From [Erwinia] mediterraneensis (GTDB lineage: Bacteria; Pseudomonadota; Gammaproteobacteria; Enterobacterales; Enterobacteriaceae), in assembly GCF_900604315.1 (NCBI RefSeq), contig NZ_LR026978.1:3358013-3422012 (forward strand): DNA of 64,000 nt, read 5' to 3'. A program made the translations under genes and the position numbers. The number at the start of each line of letters is the position of its first letter. The first letter of the stretch is position 1. The notes beneath the pieces are model-generated. The model searched no databases. It was not told where the DNA came from and was given only the letters and a program-made list of their open reading frames with translations. Shown piece by piece: positions 31,508 to 39,649 of this stretch.

Positions 31508-31532
31508 AGGTCAGCCTGTGCTGGCCTTTTTT
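31508..31532 (+). terminator. Terminator after fumC
   Basis: AGGTCAGC-CTGT-GCTGGCCT followed by TTTTTT is a hairpin with one G-T pair, 25 bases after the fumC stop. Confidence 0.85.
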
Positions 31533-31563
31533 ACCTGTTAACCCGCCGTAAGGAAGCAGGAGG

Positions 31564-32061
31564 ATGGAGAAACTTATCGTATTACGCCGCGCGGTGCTCT
31601 GGGCGATGATCGCCTTTCTGCTTATTCATAACGACCTCGCCTGGAGCTGGGGAGCGCTGATCACCGGTCTGCTCGGCCCGGTAAATGCCGGACGCGGCTG
31701 GCTCACCGATATTATCTTACGTCTGCTGCCCTTTATCCTGTTGGTGGTCGGTTGGTACAGCTGGCTTATCCGCCAGCAGCGGCCTCTGTCGCTGACCAGC
31801 TATGCCGTAATGCTGCTGTTGAGTCTGCCAGGCTGGTTTTTCTGTACGCTGGCATTACAGTATCTGAGCGTGCAGGTAGCACTACTGCACAATCAGGACA
31901 GCATCTGGCCCGCTGACGTTAACGCGCTGGTCTCGCACACCTGGGCGGGCTATTTTAAGGCCACCGCCTGGAAACATGCCCTGGTGCTGCTGGTCTGTAC
32001 CCTTTCCTTATTACGCGATCTCAGATTGGATGGTCGCACCAGAGATGCAGGCGCGGAATAA
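31564..32061 (+). CDS. Small inner-membrane protein of unknown function
   Basis: A 165-residue protein with about four hydrophobic segments (VLWAMIAFLLI, RLLPFILLVVGWYSWLI, YAVMLLLSLPGWFFCTLAL, HALVLLVCTLSLL) and an N-terminal amphipathic start. I do not recognise the family. AGGAGG directly touches the ATG, which is unusually close. The 3' end runs 41 bases into the convergent tus gene, so the tail is encoded opposite the end of tus. It sits between fumC and tus, adjacent genes in E. coli. Confidence 0.7.
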   Translation: MEKLIVLRRAVLWAMIAFLLIHNDLAWSWGALITGLLGPVNAGRGWLTDIILRLLPFILLVVGWYSWLIRQQRPLSLTSYAVMLLLSLPGWFFCTLALQYLSVQVALLHNQDSIWPADVNALVSHTWAGYFKATAWKHALVLLVCTLSLLRDLRLDGRTRDAGAE

Positions 32062-32947
32062 GCAGCCAGAGCTGTTCCGCCGGCGGCTTATGGCGATAAT
32101 GAATGTTATCGGCATCATAGTTGAGCAGTTCTCCCAGCACCGGCACGTTGCTGCGATCGCGGCACATCACCAGAATCGGGGAAGGGCAGGCGAGCTGGGT
32201 CTGCTTCTTCTCATCGGCGCGCCAGACGCGGGCAACCGGCTGAACCTTTACCGGGCGCTTGATCTTCAGACGCACAGAATCTGGTAGCGCGCGTACCAGC
32301 GCCAGCTCCTCCTGCACTTTTTCTGCCCACTGTTCACGCGACCAGGGCGCCTGGGAGCGTCCAGCCTTCAGGCTTTTCTCGAGTTTCTCGATGATCTCTT
32401 TGCGCTGTACATTTTTGATGATGTTTTTATTCGCCCAGCCAAAGCGCAGACTGTCTGGCGCATCCAGCAGGGTAATGGTGCGGTAGGCATTCAGGGTAAT
32501 CAGGCCGCGCAGATGTTGGTGCACGAATTCAAAACGCGCCTCGCTCGGTAAGCCTGATTCGACGGTAATCATATGCTCAAGTCGCGCTTTCAGCGTGTTG
32601 ATCTGCGTGACGCGTTGTTCAAGCTGCGTGCTGGCGGCCTCATCACACTCCAGACACAGAGCGCCGGGCAGGCGCACCGCAGCCTTGGTGCTCAGTTTCT
32701 CCGACTGATGCTGAATAAAGAGGCGCCGGAAGTGGGCGAGGGCGAGGGTACGCGCCGTGGTACCCAGATGTTGCTCCACCTCAATACGGGTAATGGCCTC
32801 ATGTTCACGACCTTTTTCTACCGGGGGCAGGCTGAAGACGCGGGCAATCAGCAGCGGTAGTGCTTCAATATCCTGCTGAAGCTGCGCCAGTTCGCTTTCC
32901 AGATCGTTCATACAACTATGCAAATCGCTAATCAAATCGTAACGCAT
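32021..32947 (-). CDS. tus: Replication terminator protein Tus
   Basis: Tus binds Ter sites and stops replication forks that arrive from one side, trapping them in the terminus region. The 308-residue product matches the length of E. coli Tus and contains family segments LVRALPDSVRLKIKRPVKVQP, SPILVMCRDRSNVPVLGELLNYDADNI and the C-terminal LIPRLHLWCD. GGAG lies 7 bases before ATG. Ter-like sequences lie just upstream, one only 14 bases from the start, so Tus very probably represses its own gene as in E. coli. Confidence 0.95.
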   Translation of the reverse strand: MRYDLISDLHSCMNDLESELAQLQQDIEALPLLIARVFSLPPVEKGREHEAITRIEVEQHLGTTARTLALAHFRRLFIQHQSEKLSTKAAVRLPGALCLECDEAASTQLEQRVTQINTLKARLEHMITVESGLPSEARFEFVHQHLRGLITLNAYRTITLLDAPDSLRFGWANKNIIKNVQRKEIIEKLEKSLKAGRSQAPWSREQWAEKVQEELALVRALPDSVRLKIKRPVKVQPVARVWRADEKKQTQLACPSPILVMCRDRSNVPVLGELLNYDADNIHYRHKPPAEQLWLLIPRLHLWCDHPI

Positions 32948-32958
32948 CAGGGATCTCC

Positions 32959-32981
32959 GGCTAGTTACAACATTTCTAATG
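32959..32981 (-). promoter_or_regulatory. Degenerate Ter-like site next to the tus start
   Basis: The minus strand reads AATGTTGTAACTAG (core TGTTGTAACTA, complement at 32962-32972), identical to the Ter core. The guanine pairing with the cytosine that flips to lock the fork (position 6 of the E. coli site) is replaced by A; a G occurs one base further out. It may bind Tus for autoregulation but lock forks poorly. Confidence 0.75.
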
Positions 32982-33033
32982 TGGCATTTTCTGGCTCCCG
33001 ATACAAGGGAGGTAATTACAAAGGAGAAAGCTT

Positions 33034-33053
33034 AATAGTTACAACATACAAAT
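33034..33053 (-). promoter_or_regulatory. Canonical Ter site (replication fork trap)
   Basis: The minus strand reads ATTTGTATGTTGTAACTATT, with the core TGTTGTAACTA (complement at 33036-33046) and the G of position 6 in place (GTATGTTG). By comparison with E. coli Ter sites it should block forks coming from the right-hand side of the window, as its G/C-6 end faces higher coordinates. It lies 74 bp from the first Ter-like site, in the same orientation. Confidence 0.85.
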
Positions 33054-33188
33054 AAAATAAAGTTAAAAACGTGCAAACCTGCCAAAGCCAGGCAGCAAGA
33101 ACCTGCCGTGCTACGCTGGCATTAAGCGTTTTTTCCTTCGGGACTACCATGTTATAACAGCGGCTTGCGTTGTTATCAGGACCTGAGC

Positions 33189-34370
33189 GTGGAGCAGCAA
33201 ACAAAACCCGGAACGCTGAACATTATTTTGCTGGGCATAGTACAAATTCTCTCATGGGGCGGATCGTTCTATTTACTGGCGGTGTTGGCCACCCCTGTGG
33301 CTGAAGAAACCGGCTGGTCTCAGCAGTGGATCTATGGTGCGCTTTCTATTGGCATTCTGGTCTCCGGTTTGCTGGCACCGCTGAGCGGACGCATTATCGC
33401 CCGTTCTGGTGGGCGCTTGTTACTGGCCCTGAGCGGCCTGGTGATGGCATGCGGGCTGACACTGATGGGGTACAGTCATACGCTGATACTTTTTCTGCTG
33501 GCCTGGGCGATCATTGGCGTTGGCATGGCGATGGGCTTGTATGATGCGCTGTTTGCGGTGCTGGGAACGCTGTATGGCGGGTTCGCGCGCGGCGCCATCA
33601 CCGGTATAACTTTAATCTCTGGCTTTTGTACTACGCTGGTCTGGCCGGGTACGGCGCTATTGGTCCACTGGCTTGACTGGCGCGGCGCCTGTTTTGCCAT
33701 TGCTGCTTTACTTGCTCTTACCGTGCTGCCCATTTATTTCTTTGCCTTACCGGCTCCCCCGCGTAAAGGGCAGAAGCGAGCGCGGGGTATTCAACCACAG
33801 ACGGCGTCTCTTGCTCCCCGTCTGTTCTGGTTGCTTTGCGCTATCTTTACGCTGGCCTCCATCATTATGACCGCCATTTCAGTGCAGCTCATCACGCTGT
33901 TGCAATCCAGCGGCTATTCTCTGGCATCTGCCCTGGCGATCAGTGCTATTCTCGGTCCCTGTCAGGTCGGCTCACGCCTTATGGATATTGCGTTTAAAGG
34001 TGGTCATCCCATCTGGACCACCTTCTTTTCGGTAGGACTGGTCGCCACTGGCTTGTCGGTGCTGGCGCTATTTCCGCACATGGCGGTGCTCAGCATGCTA
34101 CTCTATGGTGCCGGTAATGGCTTACGCGCCATTGTGCGCGGCACATTACCTCTTTCCCTGGTCAAAGCGGAAGAGTATGCGATAGTGGTGGGGAAAATGG
34201 CCCGTCCGGCATTAATTGGCCAGGCGCTGACCCCACTGGCAGGCGGCTATCTTTTTGAACAGATGGGACCATCCGCCATGCTCTGGTTACTCTGTCTGCT
34301 GGCGGTAATAAACGTGATGCTGGTTGTCATGTTAAAAAAATCGATGCCGACGTATGCGCCCGTGAGCTGA
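33189..34370 (+). CDS. MFS transporter, substrate unknown
   Basis: A major facilitator superfamily protein of about 393 residues with twelve hydrophobic segments. The A-motif-like loop GRIIARSGGRLLLALSGL after the second helix, and a basic central loop (PPRKGQKRARG) between helices 6 and 7, are visible. The start is uncertain: GTG at 33189 has AGGA at 7 bases, while a TTG at 33165 in the same frame would add 8 residues. A TGTTATAACA palindrome (33150-33159) just upstream could be an operator. The nearby Rrf2-type regulator may control it, but this is only suggested by position. Confidence 0.8.
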   Translation: MEQQTKPGTLNIILLGIVQILSWGGSFYLLAVLATPVAEETGWSQQWIYGALSIGILVSGLLAPLSGRIIARSGGRLLLALSGLVMACGLTLMGYSHTLILFLLAWAIIGVGMAMGLYDALFAVLGTLYGGFARGAITGITLISGFCTTLVWPGTALLVHWLDWRGACFAIAALLALTVLPIYFFALPAPPRKGQKRARGIQPQTASLAPRLFWLLCAIFTLASIIMTAISVQLITLLQSSGYSLASALAISAILGPCQVGSRLMDIAFKGGHPIWTTFFSVGLVATGLSVLALFPHMAVLSMLLYGAGNGLRAIVRGTLPLSLVKAEEYAIVVGKMARPALIGQALTPLAGGYLFEQMGPSAMLWLLCLLAVINVMLVVMLKKSMPTYAPVS

Positions 34371-34390
34371 TGTCAGGGCAGGGAGAGGCA

Positions 34391-34456
34391 ATGAACTCAC
34401 TTAGCCTGATATGGGTATTATGTGCCATCCGTGCGGGGCTGGCTTCTAAAAAGTAA
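34391..34456 (+). CDS. Possible 21-residue peptide between the MFS and Rrf2 genes
   Basis: ATG at 34391 is preceded by GGGAGAGGCA, a fair ribosome-binding site, and opens a 21-codon frame starting MNSLSLIWVLCAIRAGL and ending in two lysines. It has a hydrophobic core and a basic end. It could be a leader peptide or chance; no other evidence supports it. Confidence 0.25.
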   Translation: MNSLSLIWVLCAIRAGLASKK

Positions 34457-34541
34457 CAGTGTTTGTTATATTATTGCTCAATGATTATTCACATCTGCGG
34501 TAACCATTACAATAAGATACACCGCAACTCAGGATACAGAA

Positions 34542-35027
34542 ATGCTTGATTACCGCTTCCCGACAGCGTTGCAAATGGTTTTAAGCGTAGCGATGGCGGA
34601 GCAGTTGGGTAAACGCTCTACCAGCGCCATCCTCGCCTACGGCCTCGAAGCTAATCCCAGTTTTATCCGGAAACTGATGGTGCCGTTAACCCGTGATGGC
34701 ATTATTGTTTCAACGCTGGGACGTACAGGTTCCATTCATCTGGGCCGTCCGGCCGATCAAATCACGCTGCGTGATATTTATACTTCAGTGATTGAAGATA
34801 AAAAATTGTGGGCGTCGCGACCCGATGTTGCTCCGCGTTGCCTGGTGAGCGCAAATCTCTGCTGGTATTTTAAAGCGATTGCGGATGAAGCCGAGCAGGC
34901 CTCGCTTGAGGTGCTGGCAAAGCGCACCGTCGCGGATGCTCTCAACGAGTTGCGAAAGCGGGATACCAGCAATTGCGCACCGCTGCCTGAACCCGCAATT
35001 GATGAACAGTGTAAAAAGAGCCGCTAA
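34542..35027 (+). CDS. Rrf2-family transcriptional regulator
   Basis: A 161-residue winged-helix regulator of the Rrf2 family (relatives IscR, NsrR). The N-terminal segment TALQMVLSVAMAEQLGKRSTSAILAYGLEANPS is the DNA-binding part and the wing is LGRTGSIHLGRPADQITL. The cluster-binding region has only two closely spaced cysteines (PRCLVSANLCWYFK) plus a distant one, rather than the C-x(5-8)-C-x(5-8)-C of Fe-S members, so it may be a redox- or ligand-sensing type without a normal cluster. A terminator overlaps the last codons. The target is unknown; the MFS gene upstream is a candidate. Confidence 0.88.
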   Translation: MLDYRFPTALQMVLSVAMAEQLGKRSTSAILAYGLEANPSFIRKLMVPLTRDGIIVSTLGRTGSIHLGRPADQITLRDIYTSVIEDKKLWASRPDVAPRCLVSANLCWYFKAIADEAEQASLEVLAKRTVADALNELRKRDTSNCAPLPEPAIDEQCKKSR

Positions 35028-35040
35028 TGCGGCTCTTTTT
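35014..35040 (+). terminator. Terminator of the Rrf2 gene
   Basis: AAAGAGCCGC-TAAT-GCGGCTCTTT has a perfect 10-bp stem followed by TT; it includes the Rrf2 stop codon. Confidence 0.88.
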
Positions 35041-35285
35041 GTTTCATGGTATATCTCTCTCACGTGAAGTAAGCCTGTCGGTAACTCAGCATGGTGGTTG
35101 CGAGATGTTGCACATAATTTGACGCTGGCAGGCATGACACGATCATTTTGATTTTCCCTGCATCAGGCCTTTGCTATTTTTAGCGCTGGAGAAGGACAGG
35201 AACTCAGGGAAAAGGCGTTGTTTTGAAAAGGTTGGTTGATGATCACGGTTATCACCTGTTGAGCCACAGGTATGGAGAGACACAG

Positions 35286-35714
35286 ATGAACAAAGGAATG
35301 AGCACCCTGACAGAGCAAGTCACTTTGTTGCGGCAAGATGTCGCGATTATCAAATCCCATTACGCCACGCGACAGCATCTGGCCGAACAGATGTTAAACC
35401 TGAAAACCGAAATGCATGAACGGGATTGCACATTGCAGGAGGAACTGGCTAAACGCGATCGCGCTCTGCAGGACGAACTGGCTAAACGCGATCGTACCTT
35501 GCAGGAAGAACTGGTTAAACGGGATCGCGTTCTGCAGGAAGAACTTACTCAACGCGATCTCAACAACCGTGATGCCTTCACTCAGGTTTATAAAAATATC
35601 GACGCCCTGCGCACGGAATTTCATCAGGCCCTTAACGCACACACCAAATGGATAATCAGTACCATGGCGGTGATGCTCGGCCTGGGCCTGAGTCTTGCAA
35701 AATTACTTTTTTAA
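35286..35714 (+). CDS. Coiled-coil protein with 11-residue repeats and a C-terminal membrane anchor
   Basis: A 142-residue protein I do not recognise by name. After an N-terminal helix (TLTEQVTLLRQDVAIIKSH) come four tandem 11-residue repeats of the type LQEELAKRDRA (about residues 50-93), then NIDALRTEFHQALNAHTKW and a single C-terminal membrane segment (IISTMAVMLGLGLSLAKLLF). Eleven-residue periods fit a right-handed (hendecad) coiled coil. The overall plan, a long cytoplasmic or periplasmic coil with a tail anchor, suggests an oligomeric membrane-tethered rod. ATG at 35286 with GGAGAG is preferred to a TTG 63 bases upstream. Confidence 0.8.
   Translation: MNKGMSTLTEQVTLLRQDVAIIKSHYATRQHLAEQMLNLKTEMHERDCTLQEELAKRDRALQDELAKRDRTLQEELVKRDRVLQEELTQRDLNNRDAFTQVYKNIDALRTEFHQALNAHTKWIISTMAVMLGLGLSLAKLLF
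35433..35564 (+). repeat. Four 33-bp in-frame tandem repeats
   Basis: Units of the form TTGCAGGAGGAACTGGCTAA plus ACGCGATCGCGCT repeat four times with 60-90 % identity and code for LQEELAKRDRA-type hendecads. The near identity of the first two units points to recent tandem duplication. Confidence 0.9.
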
Positions 35715-36123
35715 ATCTCGCTACGACTGACCGGGCAGGTAACTGATAAGGCCATTTGCCCGGGTACCTCAACACACTGTTTCTGCTTCTGTTCCCGTGG
35801 GCAGCGCTTCTATCGAAACTCCCGCCCCGGGATATACACTTCTGGCCACGCCTTGCGCCAGGCGGGGCTCGGGCAGCCACAGACGCCGCCACAGGCAGGA
35901 ATAAAAACCTTATTCTCTCAATTATTGTATGCTTTTCTGATACACTTTATGTTGCGTTATCGGACATCGTGCTGCTCTCCAGCGGCTAACAGGAAAGGCC
36001 CTACGGCGAGTGCGGCATTTAATGCAATAATAAAACTTGCATTTAGTGGCATAGTCAGTCACCTTTAAAGTGTAACTGCAACAGATACTGATACTGTTCG
36101 TCGTGACGACAGGAGAAAATGGG
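35715..36123. other. Intergenic region without a recognised gene
   Basis: A GGGCAGG...TTTGCCC imperfect inverted repeat lies just after the coiled-coil gene and could be a weak terminator. The right half is AT-rich and presumably holds the promoter of the MarA/SoxS-type regulator. Open frames here overlap in several phases, lack ribosome-binding sites and are not supported. Confidence 0.5.
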
Positions 36124-36474
36124 ATGATGAGCAACGCATTTATTCACGATCTGATTAACTGGATCGACAATAACATTGAAGCACGGCTCGACCTGGATAC
36201 GGTAGCGGAGCGCGCCGGGTATTCGAAATGGCACCTGCAACGCATGTTTAAAGAGCATACCGGCTATCCGCTGGGTGAGTATATCCGTGCGAAGAAACTG
36301 AAAAAGTCGGCGGATCGCCTGAGTAATAGCAATGAACCTATACTCAACGTCGCTATTTCTCTTGGTTTTGATTCGCAGCAGTCATTCAACCGTAGCTTTA
36401 AGCGCCAGTTCGGCGTGGCGCCAGGCGCATGGCGTCGTCACAGTTCACAGCCACAAGCGCAAACAGTACAGTAA
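36124..36474 (+). CDS. AraC/XylS-family regulator of the MarA/SoxS/Rob group
   Basis: A 116-residue protein made only of the two helix-turn-helix motifs, the size and layout of SoxS, MarA and RamA. The first reading helix is in AGYSKWHLQRMFKEHTG, the second in LGFDSQQSFNRSFKRQFG; EYIRAKKLKKSADRL and SNEPILNVAISLGF match the group well. Such proteins bind marbox sites and act on efflux, superoxide and drug-resistance genes. The N terminus is SoxS-like, but no divergent soxR is present, so it should not be named soxS. AGGAG lies 8 bases before ATG at 36124; a second ATG follows immediately. Confidence 0.9.
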   Translation: MMSNAFIHDLINWIDNNIEARLDLDTVAERAGYSKWHLQRMFKEHTGYPLGEYIRAKKLKKSADRLSNSNEPILNVAISLGFDSQQSFNRSFKRQFGVAPGAWRRHSSQPQAQTVQ

Positions 36475-36561
36475 CTGCCGCTGGGGCCAGCAATGCTGGC
36501 CCGCGCTGTTCCATACCAGCAAAACTGCTATTATCAGCATCCGTTTATCCTGGATGCCATC

Positions 36562-37008
36562 ATGTCAAAGAAACTCTGGATTGGGCTCGTTTTTATCCTG
36601 GCCGCGGGCTGGGCAGGGCTTAAACCTCATTTCACCCCGTCTGCGTCTCCGCAAACCAGCGCACCATCGACCTCTATCACCGCGCTGACCGAGCCGGTCA
36701 GGGTAGCCAGCTGGCTGCAACAACATCATCATTTACCCGACTATTACATCAGTAAAAACGCCGCACGACGTCAGGGGTGGGATGCCGCACAAGGTAACCT
36801 GTGTGATGTACTGCCGGGGAAAGCAATAGGCGGCGATCGGTTTGCCAATCGTGAAGGGCGCTTGCCAGAAAAGGCGGGACGTCAGTGGTTCGAGGCGGAT
36901 GTTAACTACCGCTGCGGTCACCGTAACGCCGATCGTCTGCTTTACTCATCAGATGGACTGATATTTCTGACCACCGATCACTACCGCAGCTTTAAAAAGG
37001 TGCCATAA
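36562..37008 (+). CDS. Barnase-type guanyl-specific ribonuclease, exported
   Basis: A 148-residue protein with an N-terminal hydrophobic export signal or anchor (KLWIGLVFILAAGWAGL) and a C-terminal domain that follows barnase closely: HHHLPDYYISKNAARRQGW, GKAIGGDRFANREGRLP, and EADVNYRCGHRNADRLLYSS then TTDHYRSF. The barnase catalytic set Glu73, Arg83, Arg87 and His102 is conserved in these segments, so it should be an active RNase. It lies 2 bases upstream of a barstar-type inhibitor gene. Two cysteines (GNLCDV and YRCGH) absent from barnase could form a disulfide outside the cytoplasm. The upstream frame is open, but ATG at 36562 starts the signal correctly; its ribosome-binding site is weak. 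Confidence 0.93.
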   Translation: MSKKLWIGLVFILAAGWAGLKPHFTPSASPQTSAPSTSITALTEPVRVASWLQQHHHLPDYYISKNAARRQGWDAAQGNLCDVLPGKAIGGDRFANREGRLPEKAGRQWFEADVNYRCGHRNADRLLYSSDGLIFLTTDHYRSFKKVP

Positions 37009-37010
37009 CT

Positions 37011-37280
37011 ATGTTGACCGTAACGCTCGATTTTCGTCAGTTGCGCGATCGTCAGGATCTCTATGTGCAGCTGGCGCGTCAGAGCGGCTGTCCTTTTGCC
37101 TTTGGCAACAATCTGGATGCGCTCTGGGACTGGCTTACCGGTGGAATGGCACTGCCTGCGCATATCCGGCTCTGTCACCTGACACAGCATCAGGATCCGG
37201 CGCAGTTTTATGCGGTGATCAAGCTACTGCAGGAAGCCGTCGTCTCCCTTGACGGCGAACTGCAGGTTACGCTCGATTAA
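37011..37280 (+). CDS. Barstar-family ribonuclease inhibitor
   Basis: An 89-residue cytoplasmic protein of the barstar family, which protects the cell by blocking the active site of the cognate RNase. The inhibitory helix NNLDALWDWLTG corresponds to barstar residues around Asp35 and Asp39, the two aspartates that contact barnase. It is translated just after the RNase gene, as expected of a toxin-immunity pair. Its stop codon overlaps the stop of the convergent srfC gene (shared TTAA). Confidence 0.93.
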   Translation: MLTVTLDFRQLRDRQDLYVQLARQSGCPFAFGNNLDALWDWLTGGMALPAHIRLCHLTQHQDPAQFYAVIKLLQEAVVSLDGELQVTLD

Positions 37281-39649
37281 AAGCTTAGCGGTACCAGCAG
37301 CGCTTTCAGTTCCGCACGCGCCTCTGCTGGCAGCTCACCGCCGCCGGTAAAGCCGTTGTTTTCTACGATCAGAGTATTCAGCCCGACCAGCCAGTCATAA
37401 ATGTAGAACGCAGTATGGTTCGCCGGTACGGCGGAGAGCCGCGTCAGACGCTGACCGGCGCTGAAACTGACGCTGGGGGCAGGAGGTCGGGCAAAAATGG
37501 GCTGCCCGCGATTCACGCGGCTTGCCGGCCGTTCCGTTTCGGGGCGCTGCAGGAAGCCGAGCCAGGCGACAAAATCGCCCAGGACCGTCATCGCCCGGGA
37601 GACCTGACGATCGGCACGCGCCTCGTGCGCCGTGGTTTGCGCTTCGGGCTCATGCAGCGCCTGTTGCAGCTTATCGGCGATGCGCAGACGGAAACTGGCG
37701 GTAATCAGTTCTTCTACCAGCAATTCCAGCGTTGCTTTATCGACATTCAGCAGCATCAGCAGGCTGGGACTCTCCGGCAGCTGGCGCAGATGGCTAATCC
37801 ACAGGGTCAGCACCTGCTGCGCAAAGCGTTGTTCCACGTTTTGCGTCTGCTCTGTCGCCATCTGTTCCTCAGCAAAAGGGGCGTCGCTGAAAAGATCAAA
37901 TTCAAAACCGATACCAAAGTGAGACTGTGCTGTCGGCGCGCTGGCGGAGAAGCGTTCCGGGCTCTCCTGCGGCATCAGCCAGAGCTGACGCAGCGCCTCG
38001 CGCGCGGGCTGTAAACGCTCCAGCAACTCACCATGCAGGCCGGTGCGATGTTGCAAACATTTCAGCAGGGTATCGGCGATCGCCTGCTTTTTCTCTGCCT
38101 GTTGCGTACTGGCTTCCGCTTCCGTCCAGGGGCGCAAGCGCTCTATGACCGTTGATTGCAGCTGTGCCAGCTGTGCGCCACGTTTCTCCTGTTGACCCTC
38201 CAGCTGCATTTCCCCACTCAGCCATTCACCCATACGATCGACGCCAGCGCGATCGAGCGCCAGCATGGAGCCCCAGTTCTGACCGGGCTGACCAATCTGA
38301 CGCTGCACCGCTTCGTCGACGTTATGCTGTTGATGACGCGCATCCCAGGCGGTGATTGCCCAGATCAGGCGCGGCTTTTCATGGGGTTGCAGGACCGGCC
38401 GATGCAGTTGCCACTCACGCAGCGTCTGGCTGGCCAGTTCACTGTCGTGACGCTGACTGGCGGCGGTACAAACCATCAGCAGATCGATACCCTGGCGCTC
38501 AGCATACCAGCCGGGCAGCAGGGTGCGTTTAGCCTCCAGCAACCGCGCGCGCAGCGGATCGCGTGCAGCAAGCAGACGGCGATCTTCCGCCACGTTCTCA
38601 TCCATTGGCGTGCCGGGCGCAGGCAGTTCCAGCATATCTGCGTCATCATACAGCGCGAGACGCGGCGTCGAGCTGAGCGGCACCACCAGTTCGCGCGTCA
38701 GCAGAACCAGCGTGCTCAGCGCGACCATTTGCGGCTTGCCAATGCGGTTGCCCGTCAGAGGGCAGACCTCGATCGACTCAGCCGCATCGTTTTCCAGTCC
38801 GCTGGCAATCAGTCGCTCTGCAGGCAACTGGGCGTCATCGACCAGCAGGCTGAGCGGCGCCAGCAGGCGCTGGCAGTGACGTAACTGATGACGCTGGTGT
38901 ATCAGCGTACGCCAGAGCGCGGTCAGCTCAGGCTGTGCAGGCCAGAGCAGGGCAAAGAGTTCGGCCCGGTCGTCGACGCTCAGCCAGGGGGCAAGCTCAA
39001 TCGCCTGTGGCCAGTAGTGGCGATCCAGCAGGTCGCGATGCGCGCGGTTGCGGCGGCACCAGCTCCAGAGGGCGACCAGAGCATCGCTCTCCAGGCCGCC
39101 GGGAGCTTCCGGCAGTTTATGACGCTGCAGTTTTTTCAGCGTGGCTTCGATCTGACGCACATCCGGCGCGACGTCGGAGTGGGCGCAGGCGAGCAGCAGG
39201 CGTAAAACCTCTGCTTCGCTCAGCAGAACCAGTTCTACCGGCCATTGAGTCGAGAGCGGGTCACGCTGATGGGTAAAGCGGGTGGCGGCGGCGAAATCAA
39301 GGTTGCCCGGATTAATATGACTGAACCAGTCCAGGGATTTTTCTCCGGCCTGCATGATCAACTGGCCCTGGGCATCCGCCACCATTTCTTTCAGCAACCA
39401 GGCTTTGCCCGCCTGCGACTGGCCATACAGCGCCAGAGTGGCCGGACGCGCCAGCTGCTGGGCCAGCGTCGCTGCCTGAAAACGGGCGCGGTGCAGCTGT
39501 ACGGTCAGAGTTTCCGCTTCCAGCGCCAGGCGCGGCGTATGCTGCCGATAGCGTTCCACCCAGTTCAGACTGACGCTGAGACACTCCTGCAAGGCATTTA
39601 AACGCTTGTTGAGCAGGTTTTGCGGTTGTTTCGCGCGAACAGTTTTCAT
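37277..39649 (-). CDS. srfC: SrfC-family protein, last gene of srfABC
   Basis: A 790-residue cytoplasmic protein of the SrfC (putative virulence factor) family. It has an N-terminal helical region, then LALYGQSQAGKAWLLKEMV at about residue 92-110, which resembles a P-loop (GxxxxGK) in which the usual Ser/Thr after Lys is Ala. Further regions such as DWFSHINPGNLDFAAATRFTH and LLMVCTAASQRHDSELA are compatible with a GTPase-like fold. The rest is helical. Its ATG overlaps the srfB stop as ATGA, indicating translational coupling. In Salmonella the srfABC genes are linked to the SsrB regulon; their biochemical role is not established. Confidence 0.88.
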   Translation of the reverse strand: MKTVRAKQPQNLLNKRLNALQECLSVSLNWVERYRQHTPRLALEAETLTVQLHRARFQAATLAQQLARPATLALYGQSQAGKAWLLKEMVADAQGQLIMQAGEKSLDWFSHINPGNLDFAAATRFTHQRDPLSTQWPVELVLLSEAEVLRLLLACAHSDVAPDVRQIEATLKKLQRHKLPEAPGGLESDALVALWSWCRRNRAHRDLLDRHYWPQAIELAPWLSVDDRAELFALLWPAQPELTALWRTLIHQRHQLRHCQRLLAPLSLLVDDAQLPAERLIASGLENDAAESIEVCPLTGNRIGKPQMVALSTLVLLTRELVVPLSSTPRLALYDDADMLELPAPGTPMDENVAEDRRLLAARDPLRARLLEAKRTLLPGWYAERQGIDLLMVCTAASQRHDSELASQTLREWQLHRPVLQPHEKPRLIWAITAWDARHQQHNVDEAVQRQIGQPGQNWGSMLALDRAGVDRMGEWLSGEMQLEGQQEKRGAQLAQLQSTVIERLRPWTEAEASTQQAEKKQAIADTLLKCLQHRTGLHGELLERLQPAREALRQLWLMPQESPERFSASAPTAQSHFGIGFEFDLFSDAPFAEEQMATEQTQNVEQRFAQQVLTLWISHLRQLPESPSLLMLLNVDKATLELLVEELITASFRLRIADKLQQALHEPEAQTTAHEARADRQVSRAMTVLGDFVAWLGFLQRPETERPASRVNRGQPIFARPPAPSVSFSAGQRLTRLSAVPANHTAFYIYDWLVGLNTLIVENNGFTGGGELPAEARAELKALLVPLSF

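Noticed and set aside
33150..33159. TGTTATAACA considered as a third Ter site
   Set aside because: It is a short palindrome lacking the Ter core TGTTGTAACTA; more likely an operator or chance.
35756..36068. Overlapping small frames between the coiled-coil gene and the MarA-like gene
   Set aside because: Several phases overlap and none has a ribosome-binding site.
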